A stretch of DNA of 64,000 bases from Craterostigma plantagineum (taxonomy: Eukaryota; Streptophyta; Magnoliopsida; Lamiales; Linderniaceae): the NCBI GenBank assembly GCA_027422505.1, contig JAPQWV010001359.1, positions 29,646 to 93,645 of the forward strand. The letters run 5' to 3'. The notes beneath the pieces were generated by a model. That model worked only from the letters and a program-made list of their open reading frames with translations, did no database searches and was not told the DNA's origin. Below, piece after piece: positions 1-11,540 of the stretch; positions within the stretch are counted from its first letter, which is position 1; each line of letters starts with the position of its first letter. The position numbers were made by a program, and so were the translations under genes.

Positions 1-1328
1 CGCTCAGATCTCTACCCTCAATGTTCACAGAACATCCTCCCAGCACTTGGTTAGTGCGTGTCGGATCACCGTGTGGTAGGGTAACTATGTAATTGCACTC
101 AGAAAAGGTAGGAGAAACTCCCACCTTTCCACATATTTGGCCGACACAAATGAATGTGTGGCCCCAGAGTCGATTAACACGGAAGTGGGCACGTCAAAAT
201 AGTTAATGTACCGTTACCACCAAAGGGTTTGCTTCAGCCTCCTCGTTTGTCAAAGTGAAAACGCGTGCTGGTACCGGTGGAGGTCGGATTAAGGGTTGAT
301 TCGAAGCTTGCGGTATTTTCTCGTTACAGACCCTGGCATAGTGGCCAATCTTTCCACACCGAAAACACTGGGGAGTTGGGTTGGTCTCGGTCCATGGCAT
401 ACTCCGTAGTGGTAGCGCCCACACTGCCGACACTGAGGTACAGTGTTTGGGAGTCGGTTTGAAATATTAGTTGGTCCTTGGTTTGGCCTCGGTCTCCAAT
501 TCTGCTGGTCTGGTTGATTTCCACGACTATTCAGGTTCTTGCCAAAGAACGGACGTTTCTGACTCCCTCCTACTTGTTGCCCTTCCGCTCTCCGCTTTGC
601 ATCTTGAGCTTTTGTAACTCTAGCCTCTGCCTGCTCAGTTAGAATTGCTCGTTCAGCGATACGGGCATAAGTCTTTCCTTCGGTATCATACATGCTTACG
701 CTTCGAAAGATCTCAGGTTTGAGACTTCCAGAAAATGCTCGATCTTCAGCTCGTCTGTAGCCACTATATGTGGCACAAACCTCGAGAGCTGCTCAAATTT
801 ACGGATGTAGTCGGCTACGGACATCCCTCCTTGTTTCAGGTTTATGAATTCATTCAGCTTCTGTGCTCTATCAGGTGCGGTAAAGTACTTGCCCGAAAGA
901 GCGTTTTGAATCTCTCCCAAGTCATAGTAGTGGGATCCTCGAGCACCTGAATGGTGTCCCACCAGTAGCCCGCGTTCCCACGTATCATAAAGGTGGCACA
1001 TGTCACCTTCTCAGTATTGGGTAGGTGGCTCACGCGAAACATATTCTCGATGGTTCTAAGCCAATCCTCCGCAAAGGTAGGATCAGCGGCTTCCTCGAAT
1101 GAAGGGGTTTAACCTTCGGAACCTTTCCCCGGCAGCTTCTGCACGTTCTAGGCCAGGGGATGAGTGACGTTCCGAGGAATTTTGATGATGAGTAAGGTCG
1201 TTAATCTGATCGGACTGCCGTCGAATCAGATCAGTTAACTGATGGATGGTAGAGCGGTCCTCATTCGGTGTGGATTCGGAACCCGCCCTACGACTAGTTT
1301 CGCCAACTTCTCTACGCGTCCTTGGCAT
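1..1328 (-). pseudogene. Ty3/gypsy (Tekay-like) gag and start of protease, broken
   Basis: This is the capsid/nucleocapsid part and protease start of a chromovirus-type gypsy polyprotein, which would form cytoplasmic virus-like particles. The start is the ATG at 1326-1328, 147 bases inside the primer site. Read on the minus strand in several frames it gives an N-terminal Arg/Ser-rich segment, the gag core with the motif ATFMIRGNAGYWWDT (near 1000), the KLNEFINLKQGGMSVADYI stretch (near 830), then two knuckle-like motifs, CRQCGRYHYGVC (near 415) and CFRCGKIGHYARVC (near 350). The protease active-site motif DSGATHSF is encoded at about 150-173. Frame changes near 1080, 850, 700 and 290 break the reading frame. 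The element continues past the left edge of the window. Family assignment follows from the gag motifs and from the LTR shared with the solo LTR at 7811. Confidence 0.85.
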
Positions 1329-1474
1329 TTTTAACTAGTTCTACTATCATTCATAAAAAACACGTATATTAAGTAACACGTAATCACATAATCAATCTTT
1401 AAACTTACAGGCCAGGCTGGTTCTCCAGGCTTTTGAGCGGCAGTACATGGACAGTCTTCAGAATCCAAAACCTA

Positions 1475-1487
1475 CGCTCTGATACCA
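1475..1487 (-). other. Primer binding site of the left gypsy element
   Basis: The minus strand reads TGGTATCAGAGCG, complementary to the 3' end of plant initiator tRNA-Met, two bases inside the LTR edge. It fixes the element orientation (minus) and marks the LTR next to it as the 5' LTR. Bases 1329-1474 are the untranslated leader. Confidence 0.85.
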
Positions 1488-1489
1488 CC

Positions 1490-2554
1490 TGTAGCGACCC
1501 TACTTTTCTAATGAGGATTAGTGGCGGATTTCCGCAACGTAAGCCGCGGAAGGCCCGTCTAATTAAAACTTTTTCCTAAAATAATATATATTACTATAAA
1601 CATATGTCTACATTGTCATCTCTGTACACGGGCCGAAGCCCCAAAAATATCAAAAGAACAAAAAGCGCTAACGCCGCTCCACAGGTCTTCATCCATGTAC
1701 CCTCTGCCCTCAAAAGTCCGTGGAGCACCGCCACCAGCCGCCTCAGTCACGACGCGTATCTACGTCAGACTCGATATCTACAATACGTAAACACTGAGCA
1801 ATGTGCCCAGTAGGTGAATAAAATGCGTGTATGCAAGTGTGCACTCAACCCGATCCCAATTTCTCACGACATGATATAATGCACACTCTTTCTTTTTCCA
1901 CATTCCTATTCACACAATACAGGGCCCTAGGTTAGGCTCGACACCTCCGCACGCAATAGACTACTGGGAGGCCACCCCCAAGTCTTGCGGCGAGCTACGC
2001 CGGTAGTGCACTGATCAATCACGTCAATGTCCTCCTACCAGGTCGTATATCTCCCGTACCAATAAAAAAAAAATCCCATCCTGCGGTATGCACCCCGAAT
2101 CGATCACGTCCGGGTAAACAGATCGATCACGTCTGTCTCCGCCAGGTGCCCAGTGAGCCCAACCTCAACTCCTCTAAGAGTCACCAATCACAAGCATCTC
2201 ATATCACCGTCTCAATACTATATAACCATCTCTCTTCCTAACGTGGTATGCATGTGCTATGCATATACATAAAATTTCATAAAGCACGGCGTACAACGTA
2301 AATAAAACAGGTAAAACATATAACTCATATAAGCCACGTAAATCACATAATCATATGAAAACACATAATTGTGTTTACGTATTGTAGATGGATAATCCAC
2401 CTACCTGTCCTCCCGCTATAGTCAAATATGAAGTCCCGCGAAGTCCCTATGGATCGGTCGTCTGAATATAATAATATTATTAGTATATGTGCTATTTCTT
2501 GAATACCCTAATTTCGTATAAATGTTAACATGAATTTCGAGATACGTTGTAAAA
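1490..2554 (-). repeat. 5' LTR (3' part only) of the left gypsy element
   Basis: Reverse-complement homology to the right part of the solo LTR at 7811-10232 is clear along its length, for example the GGCTT-CAGCCCGTGTACA and GCGGAAATCCGCC segments near the inner end. It begins at the inner end (1490) and runs for about 1065 bases. The other part, including the TCGACATT array, is missing because another LTR starts at 2555. The GACTC/GAGTC hairpin at 2170-2185 and the hairpin near 1797-1811 match those of the other gypsy LTRs here. Confidence 0.85.
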
Positions 2555-2849
2555 TGTAGGACCCCAGTCCCCGTAACTTAGGTCGGCCAATAAATTTCGT
2601 GTCTGATGTGTGTGATTTCATGTTTATTGCGTATATATTGTATGCTTACGAGAATGTTGCGAGAATTACGTGCAAATAGATGACAATGATTTGTGTGCTC
2701 ATGATGACCCCAAATTTATGAAGGGGAAATTTCGTAATGACAAGTGAAGAAAACACTAATGATTGTGGGCTAAGGATTTAATTATTATTGGGCTAGAAAT
2801 CAAAAATTAGGCCCAATTGTGGGAGGGACCCAAAATAGGAGACATAATT
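2555..2849 (+). repeat. 5' end of a Tekay-type LTR, truncated
   Basis: The segment starts TGTAGGACCCC and shares the GGTCGGCCAATAAATT box and following sequence with the LTR at 14742, with many differences. It is probably the remains of the 5' LTR of the plus-strand gypsy element whose pol follows at 7500. The five bases before it do not match those after 17881, so pairing with the 14742 LTR is not proven. It ends where LINE sequence starts, with CCCTACCTGGG shared at the joint. Confidence 0.65.
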
Positions 2850-3926
2850 CCCTACCTGGGACGTGGCAAAACAAGGGATTGCAAGGTGGGACTATACCTT
2901 GGTTGGATATTTCCTTGGGCCGAAACCATACTTCCCATTCGTCGACCGGTTTGTGAGGGCACGATGGACTGGCTTGGTGGAGGTTCGAGCCACTAGAAAT
3001 GGTTTTTCCGGTTTCGCTTTGAATCGGCCACGGCTATGACTGAAGTGTTGGAAGGTGGCCCATGGCTCTTGCATGGCCAACCGCTGTTCTTAGAAGTGTG
3101 GCGTCCCGGAATGTCGCTGGAGAGGAAGGATCTCGTCGAGGTTCCCCTTTGGGTGAAACTGTGGAATGTGCCAAGTGAATTTTGGACTAAAGCGGGGTTG
3201 GGTGTGGTAGCTAGTGGTGTTGGTAGGCCTTTATTTGCCGATGGGATTACGGCCAAAGGAGAGCGTATTGATTATGCGCGTGTTTGCATCATGAAGCTGC
3301 TTGAAACGCCGTTTGTTGAGAAGGTGGAAATTGAGATTCCAACTGCCGAAGGATGTGTATCGGGTACGGTTTTGGTGAGGGTTGAATACGAGTGGAGGCC
3401 GACTAGATGTAGCCACTGTGCGACATGGGCCCATGGGGACACACAATGCCCCAAGAGGCAACCAAGCCCGGCGTCTCTGCGGAAGCCTAATACGCCGGGG
3501 CCGAGACAGAAACACCCAACAACTGGTCGGCCAGCCCCTCCCGATGCTCGTGTGGTGGTTCATGATAGACCACGTATTCAAGGACCGCCTCGTGACCATT
3601 CACGGCAAGGTAGAGGCCGGCCTCCCCAAGCTGAGTGGAGACAAATTGGTGCCCATGGCAAGGCGGTGCAGATAGCGCCGAGTATGGCGAATCCAAGGTC
3701 GGATCAGTCCGCCCATACGGGGGTACAAGTGTCCGCGTCTGGCTCTTCTCCACGGCGGGCGGTCGACGAACAGCAAGTTGACCAAAACTCCTTTGCCTTA
3801 TTGCAGGATTTTAATGATGACGAGGATGTTGATACGCTTTCTCACATTAAGGGCCCTAAAGCAAATGCAGCCTACATGGGGCTCATTCATAATGCCGATT
3901 GGGTCTTGGAACGTGCGTGGTCTTAA
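2850..3926 (+). pseudogene. LINE ORF1 fragment (DUF4283/zinc-knuckle protein), frameshifted
   Basis: ORF1 proteins of plant L1-like LINEs bind element RNA. The fragment starts within the DUF4283-like domain (GPKPYFPFVDRFVRARW) and continues through GGPWLLHGQPLFLEVWRPGM and VPLWVKLWNVPSEFWTKAGL to a CCHC-like knuckle, CSHCATWAHGDTQC, at about 3411-3452. A basic, proline-rich tail follows. One T is missing near 3005 relative to the other copy, which breaks the frame before the ATG at 3036. A second missing base near 3871 makes this frame run past the normal ORF1 stop and overlap ORF2. The stop/start string TAATG is still present at 3890-3894. Confidence 0.85.
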
Positions 3927-6900
3927 CCGACAAGACCACAGGAGGGCGGTGGGGGATTGGATTGCCCGTGGGGGGTTGCACATTGTTGGTCTTCTGGAGA
4001 CACGGGTGGCTGCGTCGAACGCAGCCCACATTTCAGAGGCTATCGACCGCGTTGGGCCTGGTTCTTTGAATATGATGATGGTCCGGCTACTCGCATTTGG
4101 GTGGGCTGGGATACCTCTTTGCTTCACGTCACAATTGTTGCGAAATCTGCTCAGGCTGTTCATTGTCGCGTGGAACAGCTTGATACGCGTGAACATGCGT
4201 TTATCTCGTTCGTGTATGGGAAATCTCGAAGGGAGGATAGAGTGGCCCTTTGGGATGAGCTGATTCAGTTTTCAGCATTGCGAGTTGAGGATGCGTGGGT
4301 AGTGGCGGGGGATTTCAACACTATCTTGCATGCGAGTGAGGGGCGTGGGGGTGCACCTCAAGCACGGGATATGGCTGATTTTCAGGCATGTCTCCTACAG
4401 GCCGACCTTATGCTGCTGCCGTCGATGGGCCAGGAATTCACGTGGTATAATCAGCAACGGGCTCTGGCAGGCATCTGGAGGAAGTTGGATCGCATGCTCG
4501 GCAACCCACAGTGGTTTGCTCGTGGCCAGATACGTTTTATCGGTGTGAACTCCCTTTCACATCGGATCATTCGCCACTGTCATTAGGGGTGTCAGCGCCG
4601 AGACCACGCGGTGTGAGTTTTCGTTTTGAGAACTTTCTTACTAAGGAGGAGGGCTTTTGGAACATGTTCAGCGCGTTTGGAGTATCCCCATGGCGGGGTT
4701 TCCTATGTATGTGTTGGTCCAGCGGCTCAAGTTGCTGAAGCCCATTTTCATGCACATGCGACGTGTAAAGGGAGACCTTGCTGCAAATGTTGCGCACGCA
4801 TTACGCTTCTTGGGGATTGCACAGGAATTCGCAGCTAAATATCCCCTAGAGATTATGTTTCATGATCTTGAACGGCATTGTCGGTTTCTCTACGCTAGGG
4901 CTGTCGATGTAGAGCATACGGCGTTATCCCAAAGGGCCAAGCTTGCTTGGCTAAAGGATGGCGATCAATGCTCATCTTACTTCTTCAGGAATGTGGCGGT
5001 TCGTCGAGCGACTAATCGGATCATCTCATTGGAAGGCCCAACTGGAGACCTACTTAATACGCCAGACGAGGTGGAAGGGGAGTTACTGGGGTTTTATCAG
5101 GAACTACTTGGTACATCCGCACGAGCGACCCCGGTGGACATGGCCGAGGTACAGGGGGCTATCAAGCGTAAGCTCTCCCCAGCTACGTCCTTAGACATGG
5201 TCCGCCCAGTTGAAGACCTTGAGGTGAAACATGCGCTCTTCTCTATGGGGGATGAGAAGGCGCCGGGGCCTGATGGGTATACAGCCGCGTTCTTCAAAGC
5301 GGCTTGGGGGCCGGTCGGCCCTGATGTGATACGAGCGACTAAGGATTTCTTCGCTACGGGCCGCCTACTTAAGGGGCTTAATAGTACGCTTATCACGCTC
5401 ATACCTAAGTGTGAGTCGCCACGTCGATCGAAAGACTTCCGTCCCATATCGTGCTGCAACGTCCTATACAAAATAATTTCGAAGGTTTTGGCTAATCGGT
5501 TGAAATCAGTGCTGGGAGGGCTGATCCACGCATCGCAGACGGCATTTATACCTGGAAGGCGCATCAGTGATAATATACTTCTGGCACAGGAACTTTGCCT
5601 AGGGTACACCAGCAAAGGCCGTCCCCCACGGGCTATGCTTAAGGTCGATCTAGCCAAGGCCTATGATAAGGTGGAATGGAGCTTTTTGCTGGCGACGATG
5701 CAGGCGATGGGATTCTACCCACGATATATTGAGTGGATACGGAGCTGCATGACAACGACTACTTTTTCCATCAACCTTAATGGGAGACCGGCAGGGTTCT
5801 TTGCTGGAAAGAGAGGAATGCGCCAAGGGGACCCCATTTCACCATACCTCTTCACCCTCGTCATGGAGGTGCTCCATGGCCTTGTGGAGTGTCATATACA
5901 GGCGGAACCGCGCTTTCGCTATCACTGGCGTTGTGAAACCACTTCGCTCCCCATGTTGGCCTTCGCGGATGATCTCCTCCTTTTCTGCCATGCAGATCCT
6001 ATCTCTGTAGGGGTGCTGAAGGAGGCTCTGATGACATTCTCTCAGCTGTCTGGGTTACACCCTAATCCGGACAAGAGTGAGGTTTACATTTCACGAAGGG
6101 CGGAGGGCATCAAGGCCCAGCTACTGTCTATGACGGATGCGCAGGCCGCCTGCCAGTGCGTTACTTGGGGGTCCCACTGATTGCTTCACGCCTGACTCTC
6201 AGCGACTGTGCACCACTGTTGCAGCGGGTGGATTCTCGTCTAGGATGGTGGCTGAATCAGTCACTATCTTACGCGGGTAGGGTCCAGCTCATTAAATCTG
6301 TCCTTCAGGCATTACACGTCTATTGGTCTGGGGTCTTCTTGCTGCCCAAGGGAATCATCCGTGCCATGGAAGCACGATTTCGCCGATTCTTGTGGGGTGG
6401 TGACTCGGCCAAGGTAGCTTGGGATGATGTTTGTCTGCCAGTTAATGAGGGCGGGTTGGGGATTCGCTCGATCGCTAATGACAATAGGGCTCTTCTGGTA
6501 CAGCTTCTATGGAGGGTGATCAGCCGGCCTGCTGACTCGATCTGGGTGGAGTGGTTGTACAGCACACGATTGCATACGCGATTGCTTTGGACCATCACCA
6601 TCTCGGCTAACACTGCATGGAGCTGGAGGAAGCTGATGCAAATAAGGCAGGTGATTCTACCCTTCATTGATTTTTCTATTGGGAATGGTTCGTCGTTGTT
6701 ATTATAGGAAGACCCATGGCTACGGGCTGTCCCATTATTGGAGAGCTATCCTAGAGGCCCACTGGCGATGGGGCTGCCAGCAGGGACCCGCCTAAGCTCT
6801 GTCATCGACCACCAAGGCTGGAATTGGCCAGGACAGTCGGCGGTGGAGTATTTGGATTTTAGTCCGCACCTTCCACGGGTTCAGCCTAATCGGACCGATG

Positions 6901-7496
6901 CTATTTGTTAGAAGGGAACGCCAGATGGCCGACCGACGACACGACTGATTAGGGAGTCCTTACGCGTACGAAGGCCTATTGTACCTTGGGCGTCCTTGTT
7001 TGGGGGGCCTTTGAAGATCCCTCGACATGAGGTCATACTGTGGTTTGCCATCCGCGATCGTTTATCGACTAGAGATAAGGCCTGGGTGGCACAGCGCGCT
7101 GGAACCCCTGCTTGTGTTCTCTGTGACGCGCTGCATGCTGAGACTGTGCAACATTTATTTTTTGATTGTCGATTCTCATGCGACTGTGTTCGGATGCTGA
7201 GGCAGAAGATCAGGTGGAGATGGCCGTATCGGAACTGGGGGCAGGGTATACGGTGGGCCGCATTGCGATGGCGTGGCCATCATCTCCTACAGTTTGCCTA
7301 CCGTCACGTCCTTGCTTCGTTGGTATATCACATTTGGCAGGCACGAAACAAGCGCTGGAAGGAGGGGGCTATCACGACTCCAGATATGCTGGTTGCTGTT
7401 GTCCTCGATATGGTTTGTATGCGGCTTACTGGGACATCGCCCAAGTTCGAGCTACAGAGAGCAGCCATTCGACGTCTCTGGCGAGTAGCTTGGTAG
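3892..7496 (+). pseudogene. LINE ORF2 (endonuclease-reverse transcriptase), broken
   Basis: ORF2 supplies the nuclease that nicks the target and the reverse transcriptase that copies the RNA onto it. From the ATG at 3892 it shows the AP-endonuclease start GSWNVRGLNRQ, the catalytic GLLETRV and GDFNTIL motifs, SDHSPL near 4573, then the RT with KVDLAKAYD, GMRQGDPISPYLF and AFADDLLLF (near 5958), and the zinc-finger region CVLCDALHAETVQHLFFDC (near 7117-7173). It ends LWRVAW-stop at 7494-7496. Frameshifts lie near 4045, 4527, 4650 and 6150. TAG stops replace Trp at 6705 and 6909. Here the RT motif is FADD, whereas the other copy has FTDD. Confidence 0.9.
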
Positions 7497-7499
7497 TGC

Positions 7500-7810
7500 T
7501 TTGCATCGCCCATGAATGATATGAGGTGATCCTTGGAATGGATTGGCTATCGAAGTACGGAGCTGTCATAGACTGCCACCGCAAGATAGTCACGTTCAAT
7601 ATGGACGGAGATGAATCCCTAGGTTCGCAGGAACTAGCAAAGGGGCGAGTGCCTCTAGAATATCAGCGTTAAAAGCCCAACGACTGATCAAATCAGGGTG
7701 CGAAGCCTATCTGGTGTTCGCTATCAGATCAGAAGAGAACTTTTCTCTGAAATTCGAGGAAGTGCCGGCAGTTAAGGACTTCCCTGACGTATTTCCCGAG
7801 GAATTACCGG
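7500..7810 (+). pseudogene. Ty3/gypsy protease C-terminus to start of RT, broken
   Basis: The reading VILGMDWLSKYGAVIDC (from about 7529) is the hallmark end of the gypsy aspartic protease. After a stop near 7670 and a frame change the text resumes as the linker ending FPDVFPEELPG, which leads into RT in intact elements. A base is missing in the Asn-Asp-Tyr stretch at 7515-7521. The left edge is the abrupt joint to the LINE. The right edge is the solo LTR, and the frame continues at 10238 with [13 protein letters not shown]. Confidence 0.88.
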
Positions 7811-10232
7811 TGTAATACCCGTAAATTTTGATACGGGATTTAGGGTGTAATCAATATTGTAAGTCTTCAAATTAATTAATTCGGTATATGAATGGGCCCA
7901 ATTGAGAGTTTGTTAAAGTAGGAAACATGGCCCAAAATAATATCATACCAAATAAACTAGGCCAATCAAATTAATAAGAATAGAATAATTAATAATAAGG
8001 CCCAAGAAGACGTTATTGGCCCAAGTTACTTAGAGATAAGTAAGAAACATTTCTTAAACATGGAGAAAGTAAAGTCATCTAAGCACCTTGTCTAATCATT
8101 CCTTGAATTCGAGATTTTCATCTTTATCTAATATGCATTCACATCCAAACGCTGAAACTAAGGAACAAAGAGAGTAAGAGTTAAGCAAACAAAGAAATTC
8201 TCGCTAGGCTTAATAAGTATCAATTAATTCAAGGAATTTGAAGTGGAGAAGGTAAATACCTTACACTTGTTTCGTAAATTATAGTACTGAATATATGATT
8301 CTACATTTCCCTCAAGTTACGTGTTTTTTATTATTATCATAAAAGGTTTCGAAAATTATTTTTAGCCCTAGGTTTTCGATTCGGTTTGAGCTTATGAATA
8401 TTGAGGTGATATAATTTAGGATTTGTTATGATGTGTCATTTTCCGGAGTAGCGTGATCATTTAAGATGATTAGAATAGCAGATTTATTTTATTGCCTAGT
8501 TCGGTCTTAGAACAGAAACGTGTGTCTTAGGGTTTTCTGGGAAATCACGGCTTTTAGGTAGATCTCGAGGTGTATTTAGGAAGATGTCGATATAGATTTC
8601 AGTATTAGTAAGATCTCGGTATGTTATGTTATGTCCCGATATTTTATAAAGGTTTAGATTTAGATCTCGACATTTATTAGATGTCAAGAGGTGATAGATA
8701 TCGACATTCTATAGGTTTCGACATTTATCACAGAATGAAAGTCTCGACATTTGTTCTTTTCTCAACTTAATATCCCGACATTTACACCTTATAGATTTAG
8801 CAAACAAAGTTCTCGACATTTTTTTTTTATTATTAATTGTAAGATCTCGACACTTTAGAGTATGAAACTTCGATATTATTTATTTCTATGTCTCGACATT
8901 TTCAAGGGATGGCATAGATATCGACATAATTTATTTGTAAGATCTCGACATTTATATTGGTAAAGACCTCGATATTTGAATGAATATTTCAACATTGTGT
9001 TTTAGTTAATAAATTCTCGGTATTTTAGAACTTTGCTATTTTTAGGGTTTTCGATATTTAGAATTATTTATTTTTAGGGATTTCATTATTTTTAGGTTTT
9101 CATAAATTTTAGGGTTTTGATAATTTGAGCATTTTCGATTATATGACTTAGTAAGTTAATATGAAAATATCTATTATATTCAGAGGATCGATATATAGGG
9201 ACTACATCGGACTTCTTATTTGACACTAGCAGGAGGACAGGTAGGTGGATCATCCAGCTACAATGCGTAAACACATGTGTGATCTATGTGTTTGCATGTG
9301 ATTCTGTGATTTACGTGACTTATATGAGTTACGTGTTTACATGTTCTACGTACGTTTTATTTAAATCATGCTTCCATGAGATTTTGTGAACATGCATGGC
9401 ACGTGCATACCACGTCAGGAAGAGAGTGTTGTACCGTAGTGAGGCGGTAATGATATGAGATATTGACATACGGGGTAGAATGAGATGCTTGTGATTGGTG
9501 ACTCTTAGAGGAGTCGAGGTTGGGCTCACTAGGCACCTGGCGGAGACAGGCGTGATCGATCTGTCTACTCGGGCGCGACCGTCCCGAGGTGCATACCGCC
9601 GGATGAGATATTGATGTGACCTGATAGGAGGCCATTGGCGTGATCGTCCAGTGCACTATCAGTGTATACTTTTGGTGCGGAGCGACCCGGTAGGAGGCCA
9701 TTGGCGTGATCGTCCAGTGCACTACCAGGGTAGGCTGTCGCGAGACTTGGGGGTGGCTCCCAGTAGTTTTTGCGTGCAAGGGTGTCAAGCCTAACCTAGG
9801 GCCCTGTGTTGTGTGAAATGGGAATGTGAGAAAAGAAGAGTGTGCATTATATTATGTTGTGAGATATTGGGTTTGGGGTTGAGTGCACACTTGCATACAT
9901 GCATTTTATTCACCTACTGGGCAAATTGCTCAGTGTTTACGTATTGTAGGTACCGAGACCGACGGTGATACGCGTCGTGACTGAGGCGGCTGGTGGCGGT
10001 GCTCCACGGACTTTTGAGAGCAGGGCGGTACATGGATGAAGTCCTGTGGAGCGTCTATAGGACTTTTGTTCTTTTAATATTTGGGGCTTCAGCCCGTGTA
10101 CAGAGATGACAATGTAGACGTATGTTTATTAATATATTATTTTAGGAAAAAGTTTTAATTAGACTGGCCTTCCGCGGCTTACGTTGCGGAAATCCGCCAC
10201 TAATTCTAATTAGAAAAAAGAAGGTCGTCACA
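7811..10232 (+). repeat. Solo gypsy LTR (2422 bp) with 5-bp target duplication ACCGG
   Basis: It starts TGTAATACCC and ends GTCGTCACA. ACCGG lies on both sides (7806-7810 and 10233-10237). Removing the LTR and one ACCGG restores the gypsy reading ...[12 protein letters not shown]..., so the joint is certain. Its right half is homologous to the truncated 5' LTR at 1490-2554. No internal sequence of this element remains, as expected after recombination between two LTRs. It contains a short-motif array (about 8560-9010) and the conserved hairpins at 9500-9515 and 9918-9932. Confidence 0.95.
8560..9010 (+). repeat. Degenerate TCTCGACATTT motif array inside the solo LTR
   Basis: About 16 loosely spaced copies of a TCGACATTT-like word, often preceded by AGATC or TCTC, lie in AT-rich DNA (for example at 8662-8675, 8700-8707, 8716-8725, 8742-8751, 8812-8820, 8891-8900 and 8941-8952). 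Spacing is irregular, so it is not a simple tandem satellite. It starts about 750 bases from the LTR start, the same place as the arrays in the other gypsy LTRs. Confidence 0.75.
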
Positions 10233-10237
10233 ACCGG

Positions 10238-11540
10238 GACTACCACCCGAGCGGGAAATAGAATTCGCCATAGATCTGGTACCTGGAGCAGCGCCAGTAT
10301 CTAAGACCCCATATCGACTAGCACCAACAGAGATGAAGGAGTTAAAGGATCAACTCGACGAACTCATGCAGAAGGGGTTCATACAGCCGAGTTTCTCCCC
10401 ATGGGGAGCGCCGGTGCTATTCATGAAGAAGAAAGACGGGTCCATGCGATTATGCATCGTCTACAGGGAGCTGAACAAGCTAACGATCAAGAACAAGTAC
10501 CCACTCCCTAGGATAGACGATCTGTTCGATCAATTACAAGGCGTAACGGTTTTCTCCAAGATCGATCTAAGGTCGGGCTATCATCAGTTAAGAATTCGGA
10601 TGGAAGATGTCCCGAAGACGGCCTTTAGTACCCGCTATGACCACTACGAGTTTCTGGTGATGCCAGTCGGGTCGACTAACGCGCCAACAACCTTTATGGA
10701 CTTAATGAACCGGGTGTTCAAGCCATACTTAGATAGATTTGTCATCGTCCTCATCGATGACATCCTAATCTACTCAAGAACGAAGGAGGAACATGAGGAA
10801 CACCTGGGGATAGTTCTGGGTATACTACGGGAGAAGCAACTGTACGCCAAGTTCAAGAAGTGCGAATTCTGGCTTGACCAAGTTGCCTTCTTAGGGTATA
10901 TAGTATCAGGAGAAGGGATTTCTGTAGACCCGAACAAGATAGAAGCCATTAGCAACTGGCCCTGACCGACCAATGTAACGAAAGTACGGAGTTTCCTCGG
11001 TCTGGCGGGTTACTACAGGAAGTTCGTCAAGGATTTCTCGAAGACAGCATCAACACTGACGAGGTTGACCCGGAAGAACACGCCGTTTCAATGGACCGCA
11101 GAATGCGAACGAAGCTTCCAAGAGCTGAAGGAACGGCTGACGACGGCCCCAATTCTCACGATACCAGCGGGAACTGGAGGGTTTACAGTCTATAGTGATG
11201 CGTCGAAGAACGGTTAGGGTGTGTGCTAATGCAGAACGGGAATGTAGTACCATATGCTTCTCGCCAACTGAAGGAGTACGAGAAGAATTACCGACGCACG
11301 ACCTAGAGCTCGCGGCAGTGGTCTTTGCCCGCAAGATCTGGAGGCATTACCTCTATGGAGAGCGGTGTGAGATATATACCAACCACAAGAGCCTCAAGTA
11401 CTTCTTTACCCAAAAGGAACCGAATATGAGGCAGAGGAGGTGGTTAGAGTTAGTCAAGGATTACGATTGCGTAATCAACTACCACCCAGGCAAGGCGAAT
11501 GTAGTAGCCGATGCCTTAAGAAGAAAAGCAGTAAGTTCAG
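10238..11540 (+). pseudogene. Ty3/gypsy reverse transcriptase and RNase H, broken
   Basis: This is the RT-RNase H of a Tekay/Del-like chromovirus, which copies element RNA into DNA. RT motifs in order are [34 protein letters not shown], and the catalytic [10 protein letters not shown] (IDD core near 10756). RNase H shows YSDASKNG, then [12 protein letters not shown] and the [10 protein letters not shown] stretch, ending near VVADALRRK. Damage seen: a TGA after NWP at 10963, a missing T near 11215 that creates a TAG, and a missing C near 11290. The conserved second Asp of the DYR motif reads VYREL here (Asp to Val), a further sign of decay. Confidence 0.93.

Larger units (their letters stand above)
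2850..7499 (+). mobile_element. 5'-truncated LINE, closely related to the LINE at 44866-50761
   Basis: Almost base for base this copies the minus-strand LINE at 44866-50761 from the middle of ORF1 to nine bases after the ORF1-ORF2 unit ends. The left end is a 5' truncation inside ORF1. The right end stops just after the ORF2 stop codon, without 3' UTR or poly(A), and is joined directly to gypsy protease sequence, so the true 3' end and the target duplication have been lost. It carries many single-base frameshifts and two stops although it is still very similar to the intact relative. Confidence 0.9.

Noticed and set aside
1475..1487. tRNA-like sequence matches (also at 35466, 40719, 55301 and 63880)
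   Set aside because: They are short complements of tRNA 3' ends next to LTRs, that is primer sites and not tRNA genes.
8496..9060. Regularly repeated short motif, checked as a possible CRISPR array or satellite
   Set aside because: The repeats are too short, degenerate and irregularly spaced, and the sequence is a plant LTR.
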